Source: Saussurea involucrata
Taxonomy: Eukaryota > Streptophyta > Magnoliopsida > Asterales > Asteraceae
Assembly (NCBI GenBank): GCA_033807775.1
Contig: CM066327.1
Coordinates: 93,270,295 to 93,334,294 of the forward strand
Direction: 5' to 3'
DNA length: 64,000 bases
Positions 20,162 to 31,528 of this stretch are shown here, one piece after another (positions within the stretch are counted from its first letter, which is position 1; every line of letters begins with the position of its first letter). The position numbers and the translations under genes were made by a program. The notes under the pieces are model-generated. The model was given only the letters and a program-made list of their open reading frames with translations, was not told the DNA's origin and did no database searches.

Positions 20162-21720
20162 ACAACCCCAAACCGAGCGTTGCTTGTCCCCAAGCAAATT
20201 AGCGATAAAAACAGAATAAAAGCATATATCTGTGAAAAAATAATGACTACACAATTCCCAATCGGTACCAAGTGATGCAACGGTGATTTCCCGTACCCAT
20301 GAATATCTATCTCACTCTCGCCTCATCCTTATTTTATTCGATCTATGACCTTCTATTGAGAGTTGAACTCGTGACTGTTCCGATTACATTAAGGTTAGAC
20401 TAGGGCTGAACATACTAGGGAAAACATTTTGCCTCGACCCTACCTCACGGGATACTCTCTTTGCACTCGAACCTAGGTTATCGCACATGTTGTCATGTTA
20501 TGGAGGTTATGTACAAGAATACGCAGTAATTTCATGACAACTAACATGAAAGACGCACAAGTGTCCAAAAGATTGATCTCAGAAGGAATCAAGTAGCAAG
20601 ACAGGGAATATCAGTAGAGGTATTCGTAGACTCTAATCACGTTTTCCAAAAGATCATCCAGGTCTTTACAAGGGTTATAACGGGGCTAAGGTTGAGGCTT
20701 AGAAAAGAAGGGTAAAAGGATCAAAGGTCCTCGGTGTGTCAATCATTGGCAATTATGAACTCTCTCCTCCACTTTCTATCACTTGGCCCTATTTGTCACT
20801 CTTGGAGTCACTTTGACTCACTTATTATGCAGCTCTAAGTGCTATCTAAATACTGTATTTATTCTCTCTCTCTCTCTCTCTCTCTTTTTTTTCAGTTGGG
20901 ACTTCATTGGTCCTCTTTTCTATTTCTTGGGTTACATTGACCCAATTTTGTTCTCATGACTGGCCGGATTCTTTCTTTTTTGTTCTATCTCTCGCTGTTC
21001 ATTACCGCTTCCGATCGACACACTTTCGGATAAGGGTTGGCTAAGGCTTTTGGCTAAAGGTTTAATGGTGGGTTTAGAAAGAATTAAGGTGAGTGTTTGG
21101 CTACAAAAGGGCTATGGATACACACAAAGGGTGAAAGGGAACGATAGCTAAAAATGGTTAAAAATAAAACACATTATGCCTGGAATCATATCTTAAGGTC
21201 CACACGATATGGTTTACTATACCTTTACCTAATATCCCGATGTTCGTCTTTGCTACTCAATGCAATAATGTAGTGAGATCATTCTACATTCATGATAAGG
21301 AATTCGGAAAAGTGTATATGACTTAAGTGTATGAATCCCTCGAAATGAAAAACGTCTTTTAGGCTCAAAACTCACAATCGGGTGGTCTCCACTAATGTCC
21401 CTAGTCATGTCCTTTCCCGGTCCTTCCCTAACGGTCACGTCACTATCAAAAGGTTCTTCCCACAATAGTTGGTCTCAATCATTCAAAACGAAAAAATTTA
21501 GCTATTATGATCTAGACACTCAGAAGTGCAGGAAATCTACGTGCATAACTTGTGCCCGATTGGGCAACCCCAAACCTTACCCACACATTGTCCCCAATGT
21601 GCAAGTAAAGTCGTAGGTGATGCGACTCGAATCATTGTGCAGTTATTACAGTTATCAAAAGGACGGGCAAGGCATTACATAGCAAGCAAAAGAAAACCCA
21701 AAATTTCTAAAATAGGCACC
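20162..21720. other. Non-coding 3' region of element G
   Basis: No gene is recognised. It starts with a polypurine-like tract (TTTGGGGTTGT on the minus strand). A (TC)11 microsatellite lies at 20864-20885, followed by a T-run. Several TTTGGGG blocks (minus strand) recur, for example at 20165 and 21568. Confidence 0.6.
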
Positions 21721-21862
21721 CCAAACCTAGGCCGTGGCCTAGGTTTGCCAATAAAAGCCATCCCCAAACCTCGGTAAAACCGAGGTTTGCATAGGGTCTA
21801 ATGAAGTGAGTGTGTAGATGTGAAAGATGAGGCACCCCAAACCTAAGTGAAACTTAGGTTTG
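21721..21862. repeat. Three hairpins with matching changes in both arms in element G
   Basis: AAACCTAGGCC-GT-GGCCTAGGTTT (21723-21746), AAACCTCGGT-AAA-ACCGAGGTTT (21766-21788) and AAACCTAAGT-GAA-ACTTAGGTTT (21839-21861). All share the outer stem AAACCT/AGGTTT and a CCCC lead, while the inner stem differs between copies and stays paired. Confidence 0.88.
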
Positions 21863-22117
21863 TTGCATTTCGTTTAACTAACACGAACAAACAACTTACA
21901 CCACTCGTTATTATGCAAAGTTTAGAGCGTACCTGTTTTGCCCGGATGAAGGAGGATTCTTGAAAGGTTGAGCATCAATCGGAGGAGATAGGGAGAACAT
22001 GCAAAACAAAGGAAATCAAAGCACAAAACACACGATGAAAAAAAACATGAAAATGAAAAACACAAAGCAAGAAAGGAATAAAGACTGCACGGAAAGCGAA
22101 CAGGGCACAAGGGACTC

Positions 22118-22248
22118 CCGCGGTTTAGCCCGCGACTTGCAAGTCGCGTGGCAAACCGCGTAACCTACTGTTTCAGAAAACAAACAGAGGGTCCCGCGGC
22201 TTGCTGCGCGGTATGCAAACCGCGTGACAAGTCGCGTATATCCCTGTT
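22118..22248. repeat. Inverted copy of an LTR segment in the internal region of G
   Basis: 22127-22178 (GCCCGCGACTTGCAAGTCGC, then GTAACCTACTGTTTC) is close to the reverse complement of 19845-19893 in the LTR. It contains the same 18-bp palindrome at 22131-22148 and is followed by a second, diverged GCGG/CCGC-rich inverted block. 21863-22117 holds nothing else I recognise. Confidence 0.7.
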
Positions 22249-22346
22249 CCAACTATTTTTGATTTTTCAATTTTTCGATTTTTATGGGTTTTTTTCGGAA
22301 ATAAAAACACACTCAAACTAAAAATAATAAAAGGAAACAAATTTTG

Positions 22347-22362
22347 GTGGGTTGCCTCCCAC
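22347..22362 (-). other. Conserved post-pol motif of plant gypsy elements
   Basis: The minus strand reads GTGGGAGGCAACCCACC. From memory of plant Ty3/gypsy elements this type of sequence follows the end of pol. Here it lies only about 40 bp after the protease frame, which marks where RT, RNase H and integrase are missing. Confidence 0.6.
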
Positions 22363-22402
22363 TCAGCGCCGTATTTAAAGTCGTGGCACGACTGTGTGGC
22401 TT

Positions 22403-24618
22403 TCAGCTTGGCTCAGTATCCGCAGAATTGGATCGCCCACACTTGCGATTCTTCACGGATTCTTCTTCATTTGACTTGCCTTTACCATCTCCAGATCTAC
22501 ACCTTCCACTCTCTACTTGACCTCGCTCCTTCTCGAACATTTTGAAGATGACATTCTCGCCACCAACTCTGAAGGTAATCTCTCCTTCCTCCATGTCTAT
22601 CAGTCCTCTACTCGTAGCCAGGAAGGATCGTCCTAATATCAACGGGACCTCTTCATCTTCGTCTATGTCTATCACTACGAAGTGTACCGGAAAGTAAAAC
22701 TTACCGACCTTGACGAGCACATCTTCTATCACTCCGTAAGGATATCTGATCGATCTATCCGCGAGCTTCAGCGTCATGTATGTTGGGCTTACTTCCCCCA
22801 ATCCGAGTTTCCGGAAAATAGAAAGAGGCATTAAATTAATACTCGCCCCTAAATCACATAAAACTTTATTGAAAGAAAGATCCCCAATTTGAATAGGGAT
22901 AGAGAAACTCCCTGGATTTTTAAGCTTCGGGGGAAGCTTATTCTCAAAAATCGCGCTGCACTCTTCAGTGAGTGCAACGGTGGCCTGGTGATCGATCGCC
23001 CTCTTTTTGGATAAAATTTCCTTCATGAACTTCATGTATGAGGGCATTTGTGCCAATGCATCTGCAAAAGGGATGTTAATAGTTAGCTTTTTAAATACAT
23101 CGATAAATTTAGAAAAATTAACATCATCTTTGTTTGCTTTAAGTCTATTTGGATAAGGCACTCTTTGAGGTGTCGGCTTGACCGGTGGTTGCTCTTGCTC
23201 CTTCACTTTGCTATTCTTGTTCTCTTCATCCATAATCTTCTCATCGGTCTCTAGCTCATCCAGATTTACCATCTCAAAATCTTGCTCGGTTTCCTTTGAT
23301 GACTCTTCCCGTGTAGGTTCCCCATTCAGCTCCTTGCCACTTCTTAGGTAAATGGCGTTGCAATGTTCCCGGTTAGTCTTTTCGGGTTGACTTGGGAAAG
23401 TTCCGGGAGGTCGGTTTTGTAGGGCTTCAGAGATTTGCCCCACTTGCCTCTCCAAGATTTTGATAGATGCAGTGTTTTGCCCGGTTTCTTCTCTCCGGAT
23501 GGTCCTTCGTTCCTTTGCTGGAAACCTGGAGGACGGTACACATTATTAGTACTAGGAGAATTAAAAGAGTTAGAAGGATTACCTGGTTGTTGACCGGGTT
23601 GACTCCACGAAAGATTGGGATGCTTCTTCCACCCCTCATTGTAGGTGTTCGAGAAAGGATCGTTTCTCGGTTGATAGTTCTGGTTTTGCATATACTGAAC
23701 TTGCTCGGGTGCTTCCGGAATACCTCTATTCAGCTGATTTGTGATAAGGGCCAGTTAAGCTTTCAGTTCATTCAGCTCATTACTTTCTTGCACACTTTCC
23801 ACCCGTCTCACGGCTGATCTCGGGGTGGAAAAACTATGCTCCGCCAAATTCTCGATCAGTTCGCAAGCTTCTTCATAGGACTTATCCATTAGTGCCCCAC
23901 CCGCCGCAATAGTGATGTCATTTTTAAACTGCGGGTGAAGGCCACTAAAGAAGGCCTGGATGATGACCCAGCCTTGTAGCCCGTGATGAGGACACTTCTT
24001 GATCATGTCCTTGTAGCGCTCCCAAGTCTCATATAGCGTTTCTTGATCCCATTGCGCGAAATGTGTGATTTCGGCCATTAGTTGGGCGGTTCGACTTGGC
24101 GGGAAGAATTTTTGAAGGAAAGCGGCCTTTAGTTGTGCCCATGTAGTGACTGAATCCGGCTGGATACTCTCGGTCCATGTCTCGGCTCGGCCCTTGAGTG
24201 AAAATCCAAATAATCTCAGCTTTATGGCATCCTCGTTCATGCCATTGATCTTAAAAGTATTGCAAATACTCTCGAATGCACGAAGATGTGCATGAGGATC
24301 TTCTGTCGGCGTCCCTCCGTATTGGTTTTGCTGTACCATCACGATGTTACTTGGCTTAACCTCAAAGTAATTCGCCCCAGTTGCGGGCGCTTGAATGCCT
24401 ATGCGTGCCGCCGTCACGTTAGGATCGGCGAACGACCGCTTAGGTACCCTTTCCGGAGGAGGTGGAGGATCGTTGCGCGGTGGTCTCTCGTTGACAGGTC
24501 TCTCGTCACCCATTTGTAATTGTCGCTTAGCTTTGGTCTCTTGACGTAGGCGACGAGCGGTTCTTTCAATCTCCGGATCGAATTCTTCAATCTCTTTCCC
24601 TCGGGTCGTCCTTGGCAT
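22403..24618 (-). pseudogene. gag: gag and aspartic protease of element G
   Basis: I start at the ATG 24616-24618 (MPRTTRGKE); an upstream in-frame ATG at 24651 adds 11 atypical residues. The Gag domain follows: HLRAFESICNTFKING, LRLFGFSLKGRAETW, AFLQKFFP, ETLYETWERYKDM, the Retrotrans_gag pattern of gypsy elements. A TAA at 23755 (after LNELKA) and a one-base frameshift at about 23480 interrupt it. The second part carries a retropepsin-like domain (FNKVLCDLGASINLMP with D-L-G-A in place of the usual D-T/S-G-A; later VPLILGRSFLA). The frame ends at 22403 without RT. Gag would form the particle and the protease would cut it; this copy is broken. Confidence 0.85.
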
Positions 24619-24754
24619 AAACCAAGTGGTACATGAAACGAAAGAAAGCAAAGTCAGTAATCCAACAACTAAAAGTGATAAGGTAAAATAACAAAAATAA
24701 AAATGCTCATTCTAATAGCGCGTATAGCTGGTAGTGCTATTAGTTACAACTAGT

Positions 24755-24772
24755 TCCCCGGCAACGGCGCCA
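24755..24772 (-). other. Primer-binding site of element G (tRNA-Asp)
   Basis: The minus strand reads TGGCGCCGTTGCCGGGGA, 18 bases complementary to the 3' end of plant tRNA-Asp, six bases from the LTR. This primer is typical of Athila-type gypsy elements. Confidence 0.88.
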
Positions 24773-24778
24773 AAAACT

Positions 24779-26177
24779 TGACACGAGGTTTTCACACCCC
24801 GAGATTCTAACCGCAAGTGTACGGGTCGAAGTCAAGTAATAGTACTTAGAGAAGTACGAGTATCGAATCACGGGGAACTAGGAACTAAATATCACAATTA
24901 CTATAATTGCTATTAACTGAACTATCGAATTTGGAAGATTGGTTTTAAACTACTTAATTGCAATAAGTAAACAAATCAAACACAAGACAAAACAGAAACA
25001 GCTTTGGAAACTTTGATAGAGAGAAAAGTTGAGGGTTGGAAATCCTCAGGTTCTACACATGCAAACACTGACTCAAAACAGTTACCAGTTAATCCCCGTA
25101 ATGATTCCCAAATCTTTTAAGATCACCGTCGTTCTTTTTCGAACAACAACGGGTTTTATTTTGAAAAGGATAAGTTCAATCTCTCGATCTCACCTATGGA
25201 TTCCAAAACACATTAAGTACACGATTTAAATTTAAATTGGCTAGATTTTATCTCTCAACATCAACCTAACGGTTTAATTGGGACTAAAGCTTACTCGGTA
25301 TATCTCTATCACCTTTCGGACTTTAGGTATGCAATTCCTAATTCTAAATAGCCATTAATTCTCCCGAACTCAGTTACTAATTCTAAATAGCAATTAATTC
25401 TCCCGAACTCAGTTACTAACAACAATTCAATTGTAAATTGGCCAAATTCACAAAAGCATTAAGAACAAAATCACATACTTCATTAATTAGGGAAAACTGA
25501 TAAAAGTTCAATTCAATTCGTCACATGCTTACAAACCGAATTCATTCCAACCCCCAACACGAACCGGTTAGTTCATGTCGGTGGTGGATTCAAACACAAG
25601 AGAAAAGATGCAGAAGTGTATGTAAACATGATTAATCATGAAAGATGAAATCGTGATAAAAGTGATGATAACTCCCTCCTCTCGTGTTCGTCTCTACGTT
25701 CCGTGATGAATGTCTCCTTGATCGACTCTCTAACGTGGCTTCGAGGACTCCGAAAAATCGCCCAGAATCGCCCCTCCGCTGCTCCCGATCGTCTGCCGTC
25801 TGAATGATATCGAAAAGTGACCTAAAACCCGAAATAAAATACTGATTTTCGCGAAACAGTGGGTTACGCGACTTGCCACGCGACTTGCAAGTCGCGGGCT
25901 AAGTCGCGCATATGCTTTTTTCAGCGTGGGTCGTCGGCTGGTTCGCGGTTCGGGTCCTGGTTTGGTCGCGGGTCTTGGGCTTGACTTTTGGGCTTCCGTT
26001 AGGCTTCGTTTTGGCTCTTTTTGGGCTCTTTTTAGCTTCTTTTCTCGATGATGGCAGCCTTTTAGATAACCTGTGTAAATCAGTAGATAAACCGTAAAAT
26101 ATATGCCTTTTTACTTGAACACAAGCCAATCTCATTGGTTTGAGAACCGAAAATAACGCCAAAAAGTGGCGTTATCA
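24779..26177 (-). repeat. 5' LTR of element G
   Basis: 1399 bp. It contains a 39-bp tandem duplication (25342-25380 and 25381-25419) and about 28 extra bases near 25815, both absent from the left LTR. Palindrome CGCGACTTGCAAGTCGCG at 25879-25896. Confidence 0.92.
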
Positions 26178-26386
26178 GTAGGGTACAAGGCAAACTTTGT
26201 CCTTGTTCTTTGAACTGAAATACATCAGATATAGATCACCTCTTCTTTCGGCTCGCAGAAGTTCTATTCCTGTGTCTTCACTTTTCAGAGAGCAGAAAGT
26301 TCTTTTGAATAACACATTGAATCCTGTATCACAAAGTTGGCTTATACTGAGTAGGTTGTGTTTAAGGCCATCTACATATGCAACTT
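26178..26386 (-). pseudogene. pol: pol of element C: region between protease and integrase (GAG-pre-integrase)
   Basis: The frame is fully open between the target duplications of H and G. It reads VAYVDGLKHNLLSISQLCD, the standard copia sequence between protease and integrase, then LLRAERRGDLYLMYF. It joins 27356 on one side and 18832 on the other in frame. No internal stop is present. Confidence 0.9.
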
Positions 26387-27355
26387 TGTTGATCCAAACC
26401 CTCAGTGATTTGATAATGACCCTCTCTTATATACTTAGTGAAAATTGTAAGTAAACAATATGTATCAGAGTTTCACTATCGCTGATAAATACTAAGATCT
26501 TACAGTACCGCTGATAGGAACTCTCGCTCTTTTAAATTAAACATTCACCGAACACTGTTCATCATTAATGCTCTGAGTCTGTTCAGTCATTATGATGATC
26601 GCTGATAAGTTAGTTGTTTACTTATGATCCCTGAAGACAAGTTTCACGTCAACAAAGGTTCTACGCTGAAGTCGAAAATCAAGCTCAAGAACCAGCGACA
26701 AGTCTCCTAATGAACTGATGCGGATCAGCGAAGACTCAGATTTGTCCACAACGTGAAGTATCAAGTACAAGACTTCAGCTATCGCTGAACTTTATCATTC
26801 GCTGAATAGAAAATGATAATCGCTGAATCAACGAAAGCTGATCATGAAGTCCTCCATACAAAGTACTTTTGTCTTAAACCCCCTTGCACGACTCCGTACG
26901 AAATGTTAGAAAAGAACCTCCGACTGTCTGAAATCGTACAACCACTCTGATACTACACTGTCCATCCATGCGGCTACTAAGGTTGTCAACCAAGGTCAAT
27001 GGCATATAACCAACTAGTTGATGACACGTGTAAAGTGTATACTGACTTGCATTAAATGCATGCAGTATATAAAGAGATGAACCCACTTCTTTTTGAAGTA
27101 ACTTGCTAACTCTGGACAAGTTCAATCTCTTATCTCAAGATAGGTTATTATTAGTAATTTCCTTATCTCTCTTAGTGCAAGAAACCTTAGTGTTCCAACT
27201 TGTTTAGATTTAGGTTTATCCTTAATCTTGTTTCCGCAACAAGCTGTAAATTGTTAATGATTTATCAATAAACAATTTAGAAAAGTAAAATCTGTGTGTT
27301 TGTATTCAACCCCCCCCCCCCTTCTACAAACTTGTATAGGCCTTCGGGACCAACA
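26387..27355 (+). repeat. Solo LTR H of the A/B family, plus orientation
   Basis: 969 bp, flanked on both sides by AACTT (26382-26386 and 27356-27360). It is the reverse complement of the LTRs of A and B, beginning TGTTGATCC and ending GGGACCAACA, so the original insert ran opposite to C. The internal region was lost by recombination between its two LTRs. It keeps ancestral variants that A or B have lost and serves as an outgroup. A C-run of 12 lies at 27310-27321. Confidence 0.95.
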
Positions 27356-27540
27356 AACTTTGTATACATGAACGTTTTCCTTCTTTATGACTTCATAGCC
27401 TTTGATGTGTCCCTTTTGTCGTCTCCAAAAGATACAGAGCCACCATCGAGTGTTTCTTTGTACGTGGATAGTAAACTTATGTCGACAGTCATGTGCCTTG
27501 AGCATCCGAAGTCTAGATACCAGATTGGCACATACCGCTT
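27356..27540 (-). pseudogene. pol: pol of element C: protease region
   Basis: The frame reads IWYLDFGCSRHMT, the copia aspartic protease active site with D-F-G in place of the usual D-S/T-G, so the catalytic motif may be damaged. It continues through a kinase-like spacing to KVAYVD at 26386 past H. It lies in a different frame from gag C (stop at 27552-27554), so a frame change or splice would be needed to reach it. Confidence 0.75.
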
Positions 27541-27554
27541 CTGCAAGACAATCA
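27541..27554 (-). other. gag-pol junction of element C: stop followed by splice-acceptor-like sequence
   Basis: The coding strand reads WVPKSQ, TGA (27552-27554), then TTGTCTTGCAG ending at 27541. Pol resumes immediately after in another frame. Same pattern as in A, B and F. Confidence 0.55.
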
Positions 27555-30286
27555 CTGAGACTTAGGTACCCATATCCACATGGGTCCAATATTGTTTGAA
27601 TTTTTCAAGTTTGCCTTGGCATTCTTGAAATACATTTTATCTTTTGTAGAAGAATCAGATTGTTTCTTTGTAGGTTTTGACTTTTGATTTTGAGTAGAGA
27701 GTAAACAATCTTGACTGGAGAAGTGATTATTTAGTTTGAACATAAGATCAAAGCAATGACAATATTGAATATGAGACGTGATTTGCTTGAACTTTTCATT
27801 GAATTCATTGAACTGAGCCACATAGGCATTACATTCTTTCTTAACACTTGATTTCCTATTACAAGAAGATCTATGAATACTAGAATGTTGTTTGCAAAAG
27901 CTTTGTTTAGTTCCTGCCTTCTGTGAGTCTCTTCTGTGGTGAACATCTTTCTTCACTGTCACAGAGGAAAAAGATTTGTTAACTTTAGGCCATTTTCCCT
28001 TTTATTGCCAAGTAGGATTTTCGTTAATTTGCCTTAAAGGTTTTGAAAATTTTGAACTTTTAGGATTTACAGAGGTCTTATTTTTAGGATTTAACATATC
28101 AAGCTCAGCAGAGGTTTTGACTTGTAAATACAAGTTTAGAAAATCTGGCAGATAGGTATCTCTGTGATTTTCTCTTTTGGAGAAATAGTTCTGTTAAGAA
28201 CTTTAGAGGAGAATTTAACATTCTCTGTGTCACAGTATCCCTGATGTAACATCTGTCTCTGAGTCGTCAGAAGATGAATCGTCCTCATATACAGAGGTTG
28301 AGTCATCTCTTTCGACAGAGGCTGGATTTTCCGAGCATGTATCGTACGAGCTTTCTTCCTCTGTAGAATAACTTTCATAGACGGCAGAGGTTTCTGATAA
28401 GATCTCTTCAGCGAGAATTTTATCTACAGAAGATGTACAGAAGTTTTTAAAACGTTTGTTTTCCATACTTCCAAAATTTCCTTTTCAATTGTTTCTTTAA
28501 GTTTTTCTTCTGAAAAGGTGGGTTTAAACTCAGGAGCTTCTGCCGATAATTTCTTTTCGACATTTATCACACAGACAAAAGCAACCTGCGTTTTAGTCTC
28601 TGGTTTACCAAACTTAAAGATACCAATCTGATCTTGTGTTTTCAGATATTTCTTTGGTTTGATTCCTCTATTGACAGAGGTTGAAGATGATGAATCTGTG
28701 TATTCAAACCACACATTGATCATCTTCGTATGTTTCCTCAAGTGAGGTTCCACAGAGATTTTAGCCCTTTTACTTATAGAGAGTAAGTTTGGAAAAACTG
28801 GTTTGTTCGTTTTTCCTAACACAAACAGAGAAGACAGAGGTTTAATTCGTTTGCCTTCAACACCTAGGGTACTAACATCGTACCCTATACCCCGTCTTCC
28901 TATTTGTGAGTTTACTTTCTCATACACCTTCTGTGCATCTTTATAGTTTTTAAGTAAAACTTCTCTTCTGAGTAGATCTTGCCAAAGTATTTCTCTCTCT
29001 CTTTGAAAGTATTCTTTGAGAGCTCTTATGTCAGTTGTTTCACTCCTAGAAACTGAAAGTTCTTTTGTTTCGACTTTTAGAGCAGAGGTTAATTCAGAAA
29101 TTTGCCTTTTTAAAGGATCTAGATTTTTTTTCCAATTCTTTTCTACTCTTTCCTTTTCTTCAAAAATTTTGGCTTTTTCTTGAGTGAGAAGCCTTACTTC
29201 TCTCTCATTAAAGGTGAGTCTTTTCTGAATGCTTTCATTTATCTCTTTTTGTTCAATCAGTTCAATGTTAAGTTTAAGTAAATTATCATCTACAGAATTA
29301 GTACAAGAGGTAGAGTTTGAAGTGGATACCTCAGTGTCAGTGCTGGAGTTGACTCCTGCCATGCCACAGAATAGGGTATTGGTGGAGTATTCATCGTCAG
29401 AGGTAGAGTCTGACTCGAAGTCCTCCTTGTTCGCCTCAAAATGCCCTTTGTTTGCCATTAGGGATTTTTGCGCATAATATTCAGCCTTCTTTTTGTAAAA
29501 AGCTGAGTCCTTCTATGGGCGATTTGGTCTACTTCAGCATTCATTTGCGAAATGTCCTGGCTTCCCGCAGTTGAAACAACCTTGGGAAGTGTTTCCAGCA
29601 CGATCGTCGGCCTTCTGTCGGTCTCCACCTTTCTCCGTTCGGCATTCGTTTGTGTAATGACCAGGCTTGCCACACTTGTAGCATTCTTGTTGTGTGTGGA
29701 TCACTTTGTCATCTGACCTCTGTCGGTCATTTGATTCTTCTCTTCTTCCATCATCTCTTCTATCACCTCGGTTGTCTCTGCCATATCGATCAATTCCTGA
29801 ACCCCTCTGGTTTCCTTTGAACTCTCTTGTCAACAGAGCTAAGGATTAAGCTAATGACGCAAGAGTTATCTCTTCTTCTATCAGCTCGTCTTCTTCGCTA
29901 TCAACTATCACTATCTTCTTCTTCTCCTTCTTATTCTCCTCTGTTGCTCTCTCATTTCTCGGTCTCTCTGCAGCCTCTGTAGATTTACTAACCAATGCGT
30001 ATGGTGCAATGGTTAGTGTTTTAGCCTGTGCTATTTGAGGCTCCTGTGCGGCTAGTGTTCCATAGAGATCAGAGAGAGTCCAGGAGTCTAGATATTGGTT
30101 TGTTTGTAAAGACATAGACAACTGGAGCCACTCATCATTCAGGCTCTTTAGAAACATGACGTTATTTTTTTTCCGAGGTTCTGTGAATGCCAGACTTTCT
30201 ACATTTGTTTATGAGATAGTTGAACCTGTCGTACGTTGTTTGCAGAGATTATGTTGCAGAGGCTTTGAAGGCATGATATTCATTTA
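27552..30286 (-). pseudogene. gag: gag of element C, main part
   Basis: Gag resumes at 30286 beside the A+B block. Order: end of the UBN2-type Gag domain (FLKSLNDEWLQLSMSL, TLSDLYGTL), an acidic stretch, two CCHC zinc knuckles (CYKCGKPGHYTNEC near 29645-29685 and CFNCGKPGHFANEC near 29540-29580), then a long region with a coiled coil (about 29270-28950), an acidic Ser/Asp cluster (28380-28250) and a basic C-terminus ending IWVPKSQ. Stops or frame changes occur at about 30170-30230, 29846, 29534, 28440, 28250 and 28000. Gag packages the RNA. The great length after the knuckles is typical of Sireviruses. The N-terminus lies at 55868-56299. Confidence 0.88.
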
Positions 30287-31257
30287 TGTTGGTCCCGAAG
30301 GCCTATACAAGTTTGTAGAAGGGGGGGGGGGGGGTTGAATACAAACACACAGATTTTACTTTTCTAAATTGTTTATTGATAAATCATTAACAATTTACAG
30401 CTTGTTGCGGAAACAAGATTAAGGATAAACCTAAATCTAAACAAGTTGGAACACTAAGGGTTCTTGCACTAAGAGAGATAAGGAAATTACTAATAATAAC
30501 CTATCTTGAGATAAGAGATTGAACTTGTCCAGAGTTAGCAAGTTACTTCAAAAGAAGTGGGTTCATCTTTTTATATACTGCTTGCATTTAATGCAAGCAG
30601 TATACACTTTACACGTGTCATCAGCTGGTTGGTTGCATGTCATTGACCTTGGTTGACAACCTTAGTAGCCGCATGGATGAACAGTGTAGTATCAGAGTGG
30701 TTGTACGATTTCAGACAGTCGGAGGTTCTTTTCTGACATTTCCTACGGAGTCGTGCAAGGGGGTTAAGACAAAAGTACTTTGTACGGAGGACTTCATGAT
30801 CAGCTTTTCGTTGATTCAGCGATTATCATTTTCTATTCAGCGAATGATAAAGTTCAGCGATAGCTGAAGTCTTATACTTGATACTTCACGTTGAGTGGAC
30901 AAATCTGAGTCTTCGCTGATCCGCATCGGTTCATTAGGAGACTTGTCGCTGGTTCTTGAGCTTGATCTTCGACTTCAGCGTAGAACCTTTGTTGACGTGA
31001 AACTTGTCTTCAGGAATCATAAGTAAACAACTAACTTATCAGCGATCATCATAATGACTGAACAGACTCTGAGCATTAATGATGAACAGTTTTCGCTGAA
31101 TGTTTAACTTAAAAGAGCGAGAGTTCCTATCAGCGGTACTGTAAGATCTTAGTACTTATCAGCGATAGTGAAACTCTGATACATATTGTTTACTTACAAT
31201 TTTCACTAAGTATATAAGAGAGGGTCATTATCAAATCACTGAGGGTTTGGATCAACA
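30287..31257 (-). repeat. Left LTR of the A+B block (3' LTR of A)
   Basis: 971 bp, from TGTTGGTCCC to GGATCAACA. TATA box (TATATAAAAAG on the minus strand) near 30568-30576 and a G-box ACACGTGT near 30611. In its last third it shares derived variants with A's other LTR (AGGAATCAT, CAGTTTTCG, TTTAACTTAAAAG), not with B. A G-run of 14 lies at 30321-30334. About ten CAGCGA/TCGCTG motifs are packed in 30832-31165, including TTCAGCGATAGCTGAA. Confidence 0.93.
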
Positions 31258-31270
31258 ATCTCCCCCTATT
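31258..31270 (-). other. Polypurine tract of element A
   Basis: The minus strand reads AATAGGGGGAGAT, directly before the LTR start TGTTGATCC. Confidence 0.9.
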
Positions 31271-31528
31271 TGATTATGACATAGCAACAAAGAAAATTGC
31301 TATTTAATGAAAACATAAGGATAAAAAGAACTCATAAAATATTTGTCCCTTTTACTGTTTTCTGGGATCTTTTCAGTACTGATGGAGTAAAGTACATTCG
31401 TTGAAATCTTTCTTTAAAACTTTGAATCAGGTTACAAAGAGAAATGGAAAGATTACAAGTACGAGCGAAATAAATTACAAGTACAGAAGAATAACTGATA
31501 CAATAGAGAAAAGGGCGATCATATCAGC

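Larger units (their letters stand above)
18833..26177 (-). mobile_element. Element G: non-autonomous Ty3/gypsy (Athila/Tat-like) element in pol of C
   Basis: LTRs of 1329 and 1399 bp (TGACACGAGG ... GTTATCA) are flanked by GCAGG on the left and GTAGG on the right, a 5-bp duplication with one later change. The primer site beside the right LTR matches tRNA-Asp, and gag and protease read from right to left, so it is on the minus strand. RT, RNase H and integrase are missing: the protease frame is followed within 60 bp by the GGGAGGCAACCCACC sequence that normally lies after pol in many plant gypsy elements. The LTRs differ by two indels and few substitutions, which suggests moderate age. Confidence 0.9.

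Noticed and set aside
20864..20885. Functional (TC)n promoter element
   Set aside because: A simple microsatellite beside a T-run; nothing ties it to a promoter.
27254..27589. Minus-strand 111-codon frame spanning the solo LTR H and C protease
   Set aside because: It crosses the H insertion and is not the pol frame; the pol frame is identified by its WYLD and VAYVDG motifs.
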